Source of the DNA: Doris montereyensis
Lineage: Eukaryota > Mollusca > Gastropoda > Nudibranchia > Dorididae
Direction: 5' to 3'
NCBI GenBank assembly: GCA_037039925.1
Contig: JAXRKP010000349.1
Location: 182,501-246,500, forward strand
DNA: 64,000 nucleotides
Within the stretch, counting starts at the first letter, position 1. The number at the start of each line of letters is the position of its first letter. Positions 26,421 through 38,489 of this stretch are shown here, in pieces. The notes beneath the pieces were generated by a model. That model was not told where the DNA came from. It saw nothing but the letters and a program-made list of their open reading frames with translations, and did no database searches. The translations under genes were made by a program, and so were the position numbers.

Positions 26421-29400
26421 TATGCCTTCCTGGGTGTTCCATGATTCAACTCCATACATTATAAGACCTGCTAAGACATATGTCTTCCGTAGTGTTCCAT
26501 GATTCAACTCCATACATTATAAGACCTGCTAAGACATATGTCTTCCGTGGTGTTCCATGATTTGACTCCATACATGATAAGAACTGCTAAGACAGATGTC
26601 TTCCGTGGTGTTCCATGATTCGACTCCATACATTATAAGAACTGCTAAGACAGATGTCTTCCATAGTGTTCCATGATTCAACTCCATACATTTTAAGAAC
26701 TGCTAAGACAGATGTCTTCCATAGTGTTCCATGATTCGACTCCATACATGGAAGATGCCTTCCATAGTGTTCCCTGCATCGACTCCATACATTGATGCCT
26801 TCCGTAGTGTTCCATGATTTGACTCCATACATGACAGATGCCTTCCATAGTGTTCCATTCGATACATGACAGACGTAGTGTTCCATTACATTGATGCCTT
26901 CCGTAGTGTTCCATGATTTAACTCATACATTGATGCCTTCCGTAGTGTTCCATGATTCAACTCCATACATTGATGCCTTCCGTAGTGTTACATGATTCAA
27001 CTCCATACATTGATGCCTTTCTAGTGTTACATGATTCAACTCCATACATTGATGCCTTCCGTAGTGTTCCATGATTCAACTCCATACATTGATGCCTTTC
27101 GTAGTGTTCCATGATTTGACTCCATACATTGATGCCTTCCGTAGTGTTCCATGATTCAACTGCATACATTGATGCCTTTCTGATTTCCATTGATGCCTTT
27201 CTAGTGTTCCATGATTTAACTCCATACATTGATGCATTTCTAGTGTTACATGATTCAACTCCATACATTGATGCCTTTCTAGTGTTACATGATTTGACTC
27301 CATACATTGATGCCTTTCTAGTGTTCCATGATTCAACTCCATATAAGACAGATTGATACATTTCAGTGTTCCCTGATTCATCGACTTCATACATTGATGC
27401 CTTCCGCACTGTTACATGATTCGACTCCATACATTGATGCCTTCCGTAGTGTTACATGATTCAACTCCATATACGACAGATGCCTTCCGTAGTGTTACAT
27501 GATTCGACTCCATACATTGATGCCTTCCGTAGTGTTACATGATATCGACTTCATGACATTGATGCCTTCCATAGTGTTACATGATTCGACTCCATACACG
27601 ACAGATGCCTTCCGTAGTGTTACATGATTCGACTCCATACACGACAGATGCCTTCCGTAGTGTTACATGATTCGACTCCATACATGACATATACCTTCCG
27701 TAGTGTTACATGATTTGATACATCGACTCCAGTGTTACATTTGACATATGCCTGCATCGACTTAGTGTTTGCACGACTGATACATTGACTTCCGTAGTGT
27801 TATATGATTCAATTCCATAAAACATAGATGCCTTCCGTAGTGTTACATGATTCGACTCCATAAACGATAGATGCCTTACGTAGTGTTACATGATTCAATT
27901 CCATAATGACATATGCCTTCCGTAGTGTTACATGATTTGACTCCATAAAACATCGATGGCTTACGTAGTGTTACATGATTCAATTCCATAAAAGACAGAT
28001 GCCTTCCGTACATGTTCCCTGCATCGACTCCATACATTGATGCCTTCCGTAGTGTTATATGATTTAACTCCATAAAACATAGATGCCTTACGTAGTGTTC
28101 CATGATTCGACTCCATAAAACATAGATGCCTTACGTAGTGTTACATGATTTAACTCCATAAAACATAGATGCCTTCCGTAGTGTTACATGATTTGACTCC
28201 ATAAAACATAGATGCCTTCCGTAGTGTTACATGATTTAACTCCATAAAAGATAGATGCCTTCCGTAGTGTTACATGATTCGACTCCATACATTGATGCCT
28301 TCCGTAGTGTTACATGATTTAACTCCATAAAACATAGATGCCTTCCGTAGTGTTCCATGATTCGACTCCATAAAACATTGATGCCTTCCCGTAGTGTTAC
28401 ATGATTTAACTCCATAAAACATAGATGCCTTCCGTAGTGTTACATGATGCCTTCCTTTACTCCAAACATGATGCCTTCCGTAGTGTTACATGATTTAACA
28501 AACATAGATGCCTTCCGTAGTGTTACATGATTTAACTAACTCATAAAACATAGATGCCTTCCGTAGTGTTACATGATTCGACTCCATACATTGATGCCTT
28601 CCGTAGTGTTACATGATTTAACTCCATAAAACATAGATTCCCATGATTCGACTCCTTACATTGATGCCTTCCGTAGTGTGATTTTCATCGTAGTGTTCAT
28701 GACTCGATACATTCATGCTTTCCGTAGTGTTCCATGATTCGACGCCACACATTGATGCCTTCCTTAGTGTTACATGATTTGACTCCATACATTGATGCCT
28801 TCCGTAGTGTTATTCATGATTTAACTCCATAAAACATAGATGCCTTCCGTAGTGTTACATGATTCGACTCCATAGATTGATGCTTTTCGTAGTGTTACAT
28901 GATTCGACTCCACACATTGATGCCTTCCGTAGTGTTCCATGATTCGACTCCATACATTGATGCCTTCCGTAGTGTTCCATGATTCAACTCCATAACAGAC
29001 AGATGCCTTCCGTAATGTTTCCTGCATCGACTCCATACATTGATGCCTTCCGTAGTGTTACATGTTTCGATTCCATAAGAGACAGATGCCTTTGGTAGTG
29101 TTCTCTGCATCGACTCCATACATTGATGCTTTCCGTAGTGTTCCATGATTTGATTCCATACATTGATGCCTTCCCTAGTGTTCCATGATTCGATTCCATA
29201 CATTGATGCCTTCCGTAGTGTTCCATGATTCAACTCCATAAAAGACAGACGCCTTCCATAGTGGTCCCTGCATCGACTGCATACATTGATGCCTTCCGTG
29301 GTGTTCCATGATTCGAGCCAATACATTGATGCCTTCCGTATTCTTCCATGATTCGACTCCATACATTGATGCCTTACGTAGTGTTCCATATCCGATCCCA

Positions 29401-32400
29401 TACATTGATGCCTTCCATAATGTTACATGATTCGACTCCATACATGACAGATGCCTTCCGTAGCGGTACATGATTCGACTCCATACATTGATGCCTTCCG
29501 TACTGTTCCATGATTCGACTCCATACATTGATGCCTTCCGTAGTGTTCCATGATTCGACTCCATATATTGATGCCTTCCGTAGTGTTCCATGATTCGACT
29601 CCATATATTGATGCCTTCCGTAGTGTTCCATGATTCGACTCCATACATTGAGGCGTTACGTAGTGTTCCATGATTCGACTCCATACATTGATGCCTTCCG
29701 TAGTGTTCCATGATTCGGCAACATACATTGATGCGTTCCGTAGTGTTCCATGATTCGACTCCATATATTGATGCGTTCCGTAGTGTTCCATGATTCGACT
29801 CCATACATTGATGCGTTCCGTAGTGTTCCATGATTCGACTCCATACATTGATGCATTCCGTAGTGTTCCATGATTCGACTCCATATATTGATGCATTCCG
29901 TAGTGTTCCATGATTCGACTCCATACATTGATGCCTTTGGTAGTGTTACATGATTCAACTCCATACATGACAGATGCCTTTCGTAGTGTTACATGATTCG
30001 GCTGCATACATTGATGCCTTTCGTAGTGTTACATGATTCGACTTCATACATTGATGCCTTCCATAACGTTCCATGATTCGACTCCATACATCGATGCCCT
30101 CGGTAGAGTTCCATGATTCGACTCCATACATTGATGCGTTCGGCAGTCTTCCATGATTTTGGCTCCATATATTGAAGCCTTTCGTAGTGTTCCATGATAC
30201 GACTCCATACATCGATGCTTTCCGTAGTGTTCCATGATTTGACTTTATACATTGATATCTTCCGTAGTGTTACATGATTCGACTCAATATATTGATGCAT
30301 TTCGTAGTGTTACATGATTCGACTCCAAACGTGACAGATGCCTTACGTAGTGTTCCATGATTCGGCTCCACCAGATGCCTTGACAGATGCCTTCCGTAGT
30401 GTTCCATGACTCAACTTCATACATGACAGATGCCTTCCGTAGTGTCCCATGATTCGGTTCCATACATTGATGCCTTCCGTAGTGTTACATGATTCGACTC
30501 TATACATTGATGCCTTTCGTAGTTTTACATGATTCGACTCAATACACGACAGATGCCATGCGTAGTATTCCATGATTCGGCTCCATACATGATACCTTCT
30601 GTAGTGTATCATGATTCGGCTCCATACATGATACTTTCTGTAGTGTTCCATGATTCAACCCCATACATAATACCTGCCGTAGTGTTCCATTATTCGGCTC
30701 CATACATGATACCTTCTGTAGTGTTCCATGATTGGGCTCCATACATGATACCTTCTGTAATGTTCCATGATTCGGCTCCATGCATAATACCTTCCGTCGT
30801 ATTCCATGACTCAACTCCATACATGATGCCTTCTGTAGCCTTCCATGATTTTGGCTCCATACATCGATGCATTCCGTAATGTTCCATGATTTGGCTCCAT
30901 ACATCGATGCATTCCGTAGTGTTCCATGATTGGACTCCATACATGACAGATGCCTTCCGTAGTGTTACATAATTCGACTCCATACATCGATGGCTTCCGT
31001 AGTGTGACATGATTTGACTCCATACATTGATGCCTTCCGTAGTGTTCCATGATTCGACTCCATACATTGAGGCGTTACGTAGTGTTCCATGATTCGACTC
31101 GTTAAAAGACATATGCCTTCCGTAATGTTCCCTGCATCGACTTCATACATTGATGCCTTCCGTAGTGTTCCATGATTCGACTCCATAAAACCTTCCGTAG
31201 ACCATGCGTTCAGATGCCTTCCGTAGTATTCCATGATTCGGCTCCATACATGATACCTTCCGTAGTATTCCATGATTCAACTCCATACATGATACCTTCT
31301 GTAGTAATCCGTGATTCGGCTCCATACATGACAGATGCCTTCTGTAGTTTTCCATGATTTTGGCTCCATACGTCGATGCCTTCCGTAGTGTTCCATGATT
31401 CGACTCCATACATGACAGATGCCTTCTGTAGTGTTCCATGATTTGGCTCCATACATCGATGCATTCCGTAGTATTCCATGATTCGGCTCCATACATGACA
31501 GATGCCTTCTGTAGTGTTCCATGATTTGGCTGAATACATCGATGCATTCCGTAGTGTTCCATGAGTCGGCTTCATACATGACATATGCCTTCTGTAGTCT
31601 TCCATGACTTTGGCTCCATAGATCGATGCATTTCGTAGTGTTTCATGATTCGACTCCATACATGACAGAAGCCTTCCGTAGTATTCCATGATTGGGCTCC
31701 ATACATCGATGCATTCCGTAGTGTTCCATGATTCGACTTCATACATGACATATGCCTTCTGTAGTCTTCAATGATTTCGGCTCCATACATCGATGCATTT
31801 CGTAGTATTCCATGATTCGACTCCATACATGACAGATGCCTTCCGTAGTATTCCATGATTGGGCTCCATACATCGATGCATTCCGTAGTGTACCATGATC
31901 CGACTCCATACATGACAGATGCCTTCTGTAGTGTTCCGTGACTTGCCTCCATACATCAATGCATTCTGTAGTGTTCCATGATTTGGCTCCATACATCGAT
32001 GCATTCCGTAGTGTTCCATGATTTGGCTTCATACATCGATGCATTCCGTAGTGTACCATGATCCGACTCCATACATGACAGATGCCTTCTGTAGTGTTCC
32101 ATGACTTGGCTCCATACATCAATGCATTCTGTAGTGTTCCATGACTTGGCTCCATACATCAATGCATTCTGTAGTGTTCCATGATTTGGCTCCATACATG
32201 GATACATTCCGTAGTGTTCCATGATTTGGCTCCATACATCGCTGCAATCCGTAGTGTTCTATGATTTGGCTCCATACATCAATGCATTCCGTAGTGTTCT
32301 ATGATTTGGCTCCATACATCAATGCATTCTGTAGTGTTCCATGATTTGGCTCCATACATCGATACATTCCGTATTGTTCCATGATTTGGCTCCATACATC

Positions 32401-33725
32401 GATCCATTCCGTAGTGTTCCATGATTTGGCTCCATACATCGATTCATCCGTAGTGTTCCATGATTCGACTCCATACATGACAGATGCCTTCTGTAGTGTT
32501 CCATGATTTAGCTCCATACATCGATGCATTCCGTAGTGTTCCATGAATTGGCTCCATACATCAATGCATTCTGTAGTGTTCCATGATTTGCCTCCATACA
32601 TCGATACATTCCGTTGTGTTCTGTGATTTGGCTCCATACATCGATGCATTCTGTAGTGTTCCATGATTTGGCTCCATACATCGATGCATTCCATAGTGTT
32701 CCATGATTTGACTCCATACATCTGTGCATTCCATAGTGTTCCATGATTCGGCTCCATACATCGATGCATTCCGTAGTATTCCACGATTCGGCTCCATACA
32801 TGACAGATGCCTTCTGTAGTGTTCCATGATTTGGCTCAATTCATCGATACATTCCGTAGTGTTCCATATTCGACTCCATACATCGATACATTCCGTAGTG
32901 TTCCATGATTTGGCTCCATACATTGATACATTCCGTAATGTTCCATGATTTGGCTCCATACATTGATACATTCCGTAGTGTTCCATGATTTGGCTCCATA
33001 CATCGATGCATTCCGTAGTGTTCCATATTCGACTCCATTCATCGATACATTCCGTAGTGTTCCATATTCGACTCCATACATCGATGCATTCTGTAGTGTT
33101 CCATATTCGACTCCATATATCCATGCATTCCCTAGTGTTCCATATTCGACTCCATATATCCATGCATTCCTTAGTGTTCCATATTCGACTCCATACATCG
33201 ATACATTGCGTAGTGTTCCATATTCGACTCCATACATCGATGCATTCCGTAGTGCTCCATATTCGACTCCATACATCGATACATTCCGTAGTGTTCCATT
33301 TTCGACACCATATATCGATGCATTCCGTAGTATTCCATATTCGACTCCATACATCGATACATTCCGTAGTGTTCCATATTCGACTCCATACATCGATACA
33401 TTCCGTAGTGTTCCATATTCGACTCCATTCATCGATACATTCCGCAGTGTTCCATATTCGACTCCATAGATCGGTGCATTCCGTAGTGTTCCATATTCGA
33501 CTCCATTCATCGATACATTCCCAGTGTTCCATATTGGACTCCATACATCGATACATTCCGTAGTGTTCCATGATTCGAATCAATCCATCGATGCACTCCG
33601 TAGTGTTCCATATTCGACTCCATTCATCGATACATTCCGTAGTGTTCCATATTGGACTCCATACATCGATACATTCCGTAGTGTTCCATATTGGACTCCA
33701 TAGATTAAAAGAACTGCTAAGACGT
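26421..33725. repeat. ~40-bp satellite array (7.3 kb) in intron C-D
   Basis: About 180 units built from TAGTGTTCCATGATTCGACT, CCATACATTGATGCCTTCCG and variants. Local subfamilies are visible: 26.42-26.72 kb has ~60-bp units with TAAGA(A/C)CTGCTAAGACA; 27.8-28.6 kb has CATAAAACATAGATGCC; 29.5-29.9 kb is regular 40-bp; 30.5-32.0 kb mixes GACAGATGCCTTC inserts; 33.0-33.7 kb has 39-bp units with CCATATTCGACTCC. The longest minus-strand open frame (401 codons) comes from the 39-bp zone and is not a gene. Confidence 0.97.
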
Positions 33726-33776
33726 TGTTGCTTCCCATAACACAGTGTAAGCGTGTCAATACTCAATGTGTAGTGA

Positions 33777-33902
33777 GCGGTTGGCTGGCTCTACCGGTAG
33801 GTCCTACTTCTTTTTTCCATTCTTTCACGTATATTTCATCGTGTTTCCTTGTAATTCACCATGAGATCACTGCAATAGTGGAGAGGTTGAATGTCAATGA
33901 AA
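33777..33902 (+). mobile_element. R3 retroposon copy
   Basis: GGTAGGTCCTACTTCTTTTT, TTTCATCGTGTTTCC, AATTCACCATGAGATCAC and GTTGAATGTCAATGAAAT. It sits directly after the 40-bp satellite and 60 bases before another R3 copy. Confidence 0.75.
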
Positions 33903-33957
33903 TCCCATGTGTACTATTATTTCAATTGTGTGTAGAATTTACATTATTTTCCGGTAG

Positions 33958-34097
33958 ATAGTTTGTGGGTGCTCCTAGCAGGTCCTGCTTCTTACTTTTC
34001 ACTTATTCTCTCATCTTATACCTTGCTGTTTCTTCTTCACTCTGCCATCATTGCATATGGTGGACATGATAATTTTCAATGAAATTGCATTATAACA
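33958..34097 (+). mobile_element. R3 retroposon copy (second of a tandem pair)
   Basis: TAGCAGGTCCTGCTTCTTA, CCTTGCTGTTTCTTCTTCA, GCATATGGTGGACATGATAA and TTTTCAATGAAAT. Confidence 0.72.
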
Positions 34098-34235
34098 TCA
34101 CTCCAATTACCTATAGCAATGTCGATTCGACAGAGCTCTACCGTTACTCAAGTTATTTAATCCATTCCACATACTGTGTTTTCGTTGTTGTCATGGAAGG
34201 AAACTGTTCCCCTTGTGTAATAAAAAAATAATGAA

Positions 34236-34325
34236 TGTATAGTTCCTTCAGTGCCGCTACAGTCCATAGAGCCGGAGCGTATCACAGTTTCCATATCGTG
34301 ACTTACTTGACTTAATCCCCTTTGT
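34236..34325 (-). mobile_element. SINE-2 3'-end fragment
   Basis: TTCCTTCAGTGCCGCTACAG, TCCATAGAGCCGGAGC and TATCACAGTTTCCATA match the reverse complement of the SINE-2 tail found in full at 48.65 kb. Confidence 0.6.
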
Positions 34326-34341
34326 TCCTTCTGGAACATAG

Positions 34342-34420
34342 GGTTGCGGCAACACACCTCCATCTCACCCTGTTGTGGACAACTTTTGTCAGCTGAACCC
34401 AGGACTAGCCGGCAACCCTG
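34342..34420 (+). CDS. candidate exon C2 (fills a required phase gap)
   Basis: Acceptor GGAACATAG with a pyrimidine-rich stretch upstream; donor CCTG|GTCTCC. The 79 bases (3n+1) read without a stop from phase 1 of exon C and end in phase 2, exactly what exon D needs. The translation is about LRQHTSISPCCGQLLSAEPR and onwards. The weakness is the non-optimal donor; a second donor 18 bases later (TTGA|GTCTGA) has the same phase. The short 116-base intron to exon D is acceptable for invertebrates. The true linking exon could instead lie elsewhere in the 19-kb gap. Confidence 0.35.
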
Positions 34421-34536
34421 GTCTCCTGTTCATCTTGAGTCTGAAGGAAGATGAAAATCAAAGTCTATTCCGTGATTTAGCTTTACAGTTCCAAACAATT
34501 CCCAATTCCAATATACAGTTCTCTTTCTCTCCACAG

Positions 34537-34787
34537 GAGCCAAAACCAAAACATGTGGATTGAAATGGAGAGCCATGGAGATGTGTCGTACATCAGTGAC
34601 GACAGTCATTCCTTAATGTCTGGGGTGGATTCGGAGTTCCGTGTTTCAGACAGAGGTCATGTGATGACTTCAGTCAAAGAGGAGAGGATGAGCACACCTT
34701 CACGAGGCGATCGAGATGCCATGTTGGCTGAGGCAGCCAGTGTTCTGTCATCGCTGGTGGAGGAAGAAGACATTGACCTCCCGGCTG
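34537..34787 (+). CDS. exon D, acidic region of the uncharacterised protein
   Basis: Acceptor TTTCTCTCCACAG and strong donor GGCTG|GTAAGT enclose 251 bases. In the open frame it reads SQNQNMWIEMESHGDVSYIS and onwards, with VKEERMSTPSRGDRDAMLAE and a helical AASVLSSLVEEEDIDLPA end. The exon needs a phase-2 partner upstream and ends in phase 1, joining exon E (G+AT gives Asp). The internal Met (34553) could be a start for a shorter isoform, but the exon clearly begins at an acceptor. Confidence 0.87.
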
Positions 34788-35064
34788 GTAAGTTGATGTT
34801 CGATACTTTTCTCATGAGACACTTGTGAGTGTGAGAGATGCATTCACCGATTTGCGTGTTTCGCTAGTAGACTGCATTGTGTTCTACCATTCACGTCAGA
34901 GTGAACTTGAAGTTTAACTTTTTACGTTTCAATCTTGCTGTACCACTCCCTTCAGGCTAAACTTAAACTGTACCCTTGAGTTTCAACTAGTTGAAATTGA
35001 TTTAAATAGCGGATAGTCTTGCCCCCAGGTCTTTGCAAGCAGGGCGCTGCCCAGCTTTGGAATT
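34788..35064. other. intronic spacer with a decayed repeat
   Basis: Around 34880-34995 the sequence (ACCACTCCCTTCAGGCTAAA, TTGAGTTTCAACTAG) vaguely resembles the foldback element at 38.36 kb. Otherwise nothing recognised. Confidence 0.3.
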
Positions 35065-35670
35065 TTAGGTGAGGTGATTTTGCAATGTGTTGACTTAATG
35101 AAAACCCTGTTGAAGTCTTACATGGGATATACAGGGTTATATATGTATATGTGTTGATTTAATGAAAAGCCCCGTTGAAGTCTTACAGGGAGTATACAGG
35201 GTTATATATGTATATGTGTTGACTTAATGAAAACCATGTTGAAGTCTTACATGGTATATACAGGGTTATATATGTATATGTGTTGATTTAATGAAAAGCC
35301 CCGTTGAAGTCTTACAGGGAGTATACAGGGTTATATATGTATATGTGTTGACTTAATGAAAGCCCTGTTGAAGTCTTACATGGGATATACAGGGTTATAT
35401 ATGTACATGTGTTGACTTAATGAAAAGCCCTGTTGAAGTCTTACATGGGGTATACAGGGTTATATATGTACATGTGTTGACTTAATGAAAAGCCCTGTTG
35501 AAGTCTTACAGGGAATATACAGGGTTATATATGTACATGTGTTGACTTAATGAAAAGCCCTGTTGAAGTCTTACAGAGGGTATACAGGGTTATATATGTA
35601 TATGTGTTGACTTAATGAAAAACCCTATTGAAGTCTTACAGGGGTTATACAGGGTTATATATGTATATGT
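35065..35670. repeat. ~65-bp minisatellite (9 copies), intron D-E
   Basis: Units contain TGTTGACTTAATGAAAAGCC, TTGAAGTCTTACAGGG and TATACAGGGTTATATATGTA. The first four copies alternate between two types: (A) AAAACCxTGTTGAAG...CATGG and (B) AAAAGCCCCGTTGAAG...CAGGGAG. Confidence 0.96.
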
Positions 35671-35699
35671 ATATATATCAGAAGTTGTATGCACAACCT

Positions 35700-35968
35700 T
35701 TGTGATGTCGATGGCAAAGTACTAGGAAGTTGGACTTGGGACCTTGAGATCATGGGTTCAATTCCCAGTCCAAATCAATGCGTCCTTGGAAAAGACATTT
35801 AACAAGACATTTTCCTCCCTACACCCAGAGGTATTAATGGGTACCCGCTATAATTAGAAAGGTAAAGCTTGGCAAAATCAAAGAATAGGGAGGTGATAAT
35901 CATATACCGTTCAATGTATTGAACTCTACAGACACCGGACAAACTCTGGCTCTATGGGCCTCAAGGAC
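35700..35968 (+). mobile_element. SINE-2 copy (diverged)
   Basis: Head GAGATCATGGGTTCAATTCC, then CCTTGGAAAAGACATTTAAC, CACCCAGAGGTATTAATGGG and the 3' end CTCTGGCTCTATGGGCCTCA. Clearly related to the copies at 46.8 and 51.0 kb but more diverged and with a rearranged centre. Confidence 0.65.
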
Positions 35969-37854
35969 ATTTTTAATTGTAGCTAGATTTAAAAGTCATG
36001 AATTGGTTTTCTTGTTCTTAGAACACTGCGGCTTGATGACCAACAAGTTTGTGATATCAATTTATCTGCTTGTGTTGAATGAATTTACTTTAGCTTTTAC
36101 TTCTATCTCAAAGCTTAGAAAATAAACACTTACAGGTTTATAGCAAAACCTTTGTAGTACGTTAATGCTTTCTTAGTGGAAGATTGCGCTCATACATTCC
36201 AGGCAAAGATGTTTCTCACAGACCTAATACTCCCCAAGGTGAGATTTTAACTTGAAAACTCTCTTCTTGGGTTATTTCCTTTCATGAACTTGCTTTTTCC
36301 TTCTCGTAATAATGTCATATAAACACTTCCTCTTTCCATAAAATGTTGTTTGTTTTCTTTTTCTCAGGAGCTTTCATATGCATGTTCACTAAAAGAATGC
36401 ATATTGTACTTTTCTCAAATGTTTTTTCTCTTAAATGCTTGCATATATACCTTTATTCCTCAAATAATTATACAATAATGTTTTGTTATCGAAGCTTGCA
36501 TTCCTATTCTCAAAATCTTACAAAAATACGAATTTCTAGTAGAGGTTTATATATGTGTGTTTTTCTCTTGTATAACTATTTTATTTTCTGACCTTGTATA
36601 CACTTTGCAATAAAATGTCTCCAGAGGCTTGCGTAAATATTGTTTCTTAATATACACGTATCCCTTCAACGCAAACGTTTTTCTTTAAGATGCTTGTTTT
36701 GAAATTTGCATGAAATCATTTTTCGTACAAAAACTTTTAAAGATACGTTTTTCCCGAACAGTTTGCATACCTTTTTCTCTTTCAAACGTTTGCGTAAATA
36801 TCTCAGTATCAGGATTTTGCTGAATGAAAATCTATTTCTGATGTGAACCAAGTGTACTCTGAATCAATCATAAATATTTTGTGTTAAATCAAAGAGATCT
36901 ATGTAGTTTTCAAATTCTTCAGTGTTTAGTCCTAGCATTTGTTTAGATGTCCACACCATATTTATAGACTACAAGTATATATGTTTACTTATAAACATTA
37001 GCGTTGTTCCATGACTTTTCAAAATCTTTAAACTCTCCTTTAATAAAGACTTACATCAACTCTTTCTCCTCTCAAAAACTTTCACTTAACTTTTTTTTTC
37101 AATTAGAACGTAATCAGCCTCGAGCATTTAACTTCTAATATCAATTTTTTAAAAATCAATTTTGAGTTTTTTTAAAAGCCACCCTATTTTTCCTTTGTAA
37201 TGTTCTTTCTGTTTTAATAGAGATGTAAACAGAAACGTTTTGACTACTGAATAAAGTTGTTTATTATTTAAAAGGACCTTCATTTGAAATTTTTGGAATT
37301 TAGTTTTGACCCATAGTTTTCTACGCTAACAACATTGTAACAAATCTCTTATTACATATCTGCAATGTAATTGTTCATGATGCTTTCTTTCTTTCTGTTT
37401 TTTTTTACATTCTAAAGTACTAAAAAAGAGACATGTTCAGGGATAGTTTCTCACAAACATCAGTAAATACATTCGGACTTACGGCATTTGGTTATTTATG
37501 GAAACTAAATTTACTTTGTTTTTCCTTGGGCACTTTACTTTTTTTCTTCTTGATTGTAACTGACTACCTCAATTATTGAGTACTGCTGTCAGCATAGTTT
37601 TGTACAATGTATTGAGATCTGATTTAAAGGCCTTTCGTGATTACAGCCTTCCTTCCATTAAACAACGCAGTACGATGGCGATGGTGAATGATGATGATAA
37701 TTATCAGGATTAGGATGAGGGAAGGGGGAGGGGGGAGGAGGAAGTTGAATAGGACAACGACAACGACAACAATCAGGATACAAAGACTTACAGTAGTTTT
37801 AATAAACATGATTACCGCGCTGTATACTGTGGCTGAACTCTGAGTAAGTGCATC
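35969..37854. other. AT-rich intronic sequence, about 1.9 kb, no gene
   Basis: No splice-bounded open frame or known element. From 36.35 to 36.85 kb, TTTTTCTC and GCTTGCxTAAATAC-like words recur every 40-60 bases, perhaps a very old, decayed minisatellite. An A/G-rich stretch with GGGGGAGG lies near 37.73 kb. Confidence 0.45.
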
Positions 37855-38108
37855 TATGCTGGAGAGTTTGGTATCATTTCATATTGTAATGTCTGGAGAG
37901 TTTGGTATCATTTCATATTGTAATGTCTGTCATTTCATATTGTAATGTCTGTCCTTTCATATTGTAATGTCTGTCATTTCATATTGTAATGTCTGTCCTT
38001 TCATATTGTAATGTCTGTCCTTTCATATTGTAATGTCTGTCCTTTCATATTGTAATGTCTGTCATTTCATATTGTAATGTCTGTCATTTCATATTGTAAT
38101 GTCTTTCC
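37855..38108. repeat. 22-bp minisatellite
   Basis: About 11 copies of TTTCATATTGTAATGTCTGT plus CC/CA, very homogeneous. The first two units carry an extra GGAGAGTTTGGTATCA segment. Confidence 0.97.
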
Positions 38109-38213
38109 CTACTTTTGGATTTTTTGTTTTGTTTTTACTTGAAGCAAGACAATAACCTCCATTCTATTGAAATTCCTTGTTTTCCTTCCATTTCTACTCA
38201 CAAACTCACACAG

Positions 38214-38313
38214 ATTTGACCCTTGATGAGACTGACACCAGCCACTGGCCAGGACTGACAGACACAGAGGAACAACGTGACGCTGATGGGCGGAGGTCAG
38301 CGATTTCTTCCAG
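38214..38313 (+). CDS. exon E, uncharacterised protein
   Basis: Acceptor CAAACTCACACAG and donor TCCAG|GTAAAG. The 100 bases continue exon D in phase (Asp completed at the junction) and read LTLDETDTSHWPGLTDTEEQ followed by RDADGRRSAISS. It is acidic, then basic and Ser-rich, and ends in phase 2. The frame meets a stop right after the donor, as expected for intron sequence. No domain recognised. Confidence 0.87.
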
Positions 38314-38354
38314 GTAAAGACATACTTGACTTACTTGATTTATCATCCTTACGC

Positions 38355-38458
38355 TGCGCATCCACTTGAGTTTTTTTTTACCACTCCCAGATCAAACTCG
38401 CAGGCAACGTTTTGCCTGGTCTGGAAGTGTTGAAAACTCAATGCACGAGCACCGCCTT
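38355..38458. mobile_element. small foldback (MITE-like) element
   Basis: The left arm GCATCCACTTGAGTTTTTTT and ACCACTCCCAGATCAAAC pairs imperfectly with the right arm GCCTGGTCTGGAAGTGTTGA and AAACTCAATGCACGAGC. Same family as at 9.39 kb. Confidence 0.6.
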
Positions 38459-38489
38459 ACCTAGAATAGCCGTCCGCCTTTTCCACCTG

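Noticed and set aside
26421..33725. CRISPR-like regular repeats
   Set aside because: The period is regular but there are no unique spacers; the whole unit repeats, and the context is a eukaryotic gene.
26587..33766. Many minus-strand frames with repeats like MESNHGTLRKASMYGVE, up to 401 codons
   Set aside because: They coincide with the 39-40 bp satellite; overlapping frames on both strands give similar lengths. No start, stop or splice pattern suggests a protein.
36343..36591. 82-codon open frame in AT-rich sequence
   Set aside because: Composition follows AT richness, there is no suitable splice context in phase with neighbouring exons, and exons D and E already join directly in phase.
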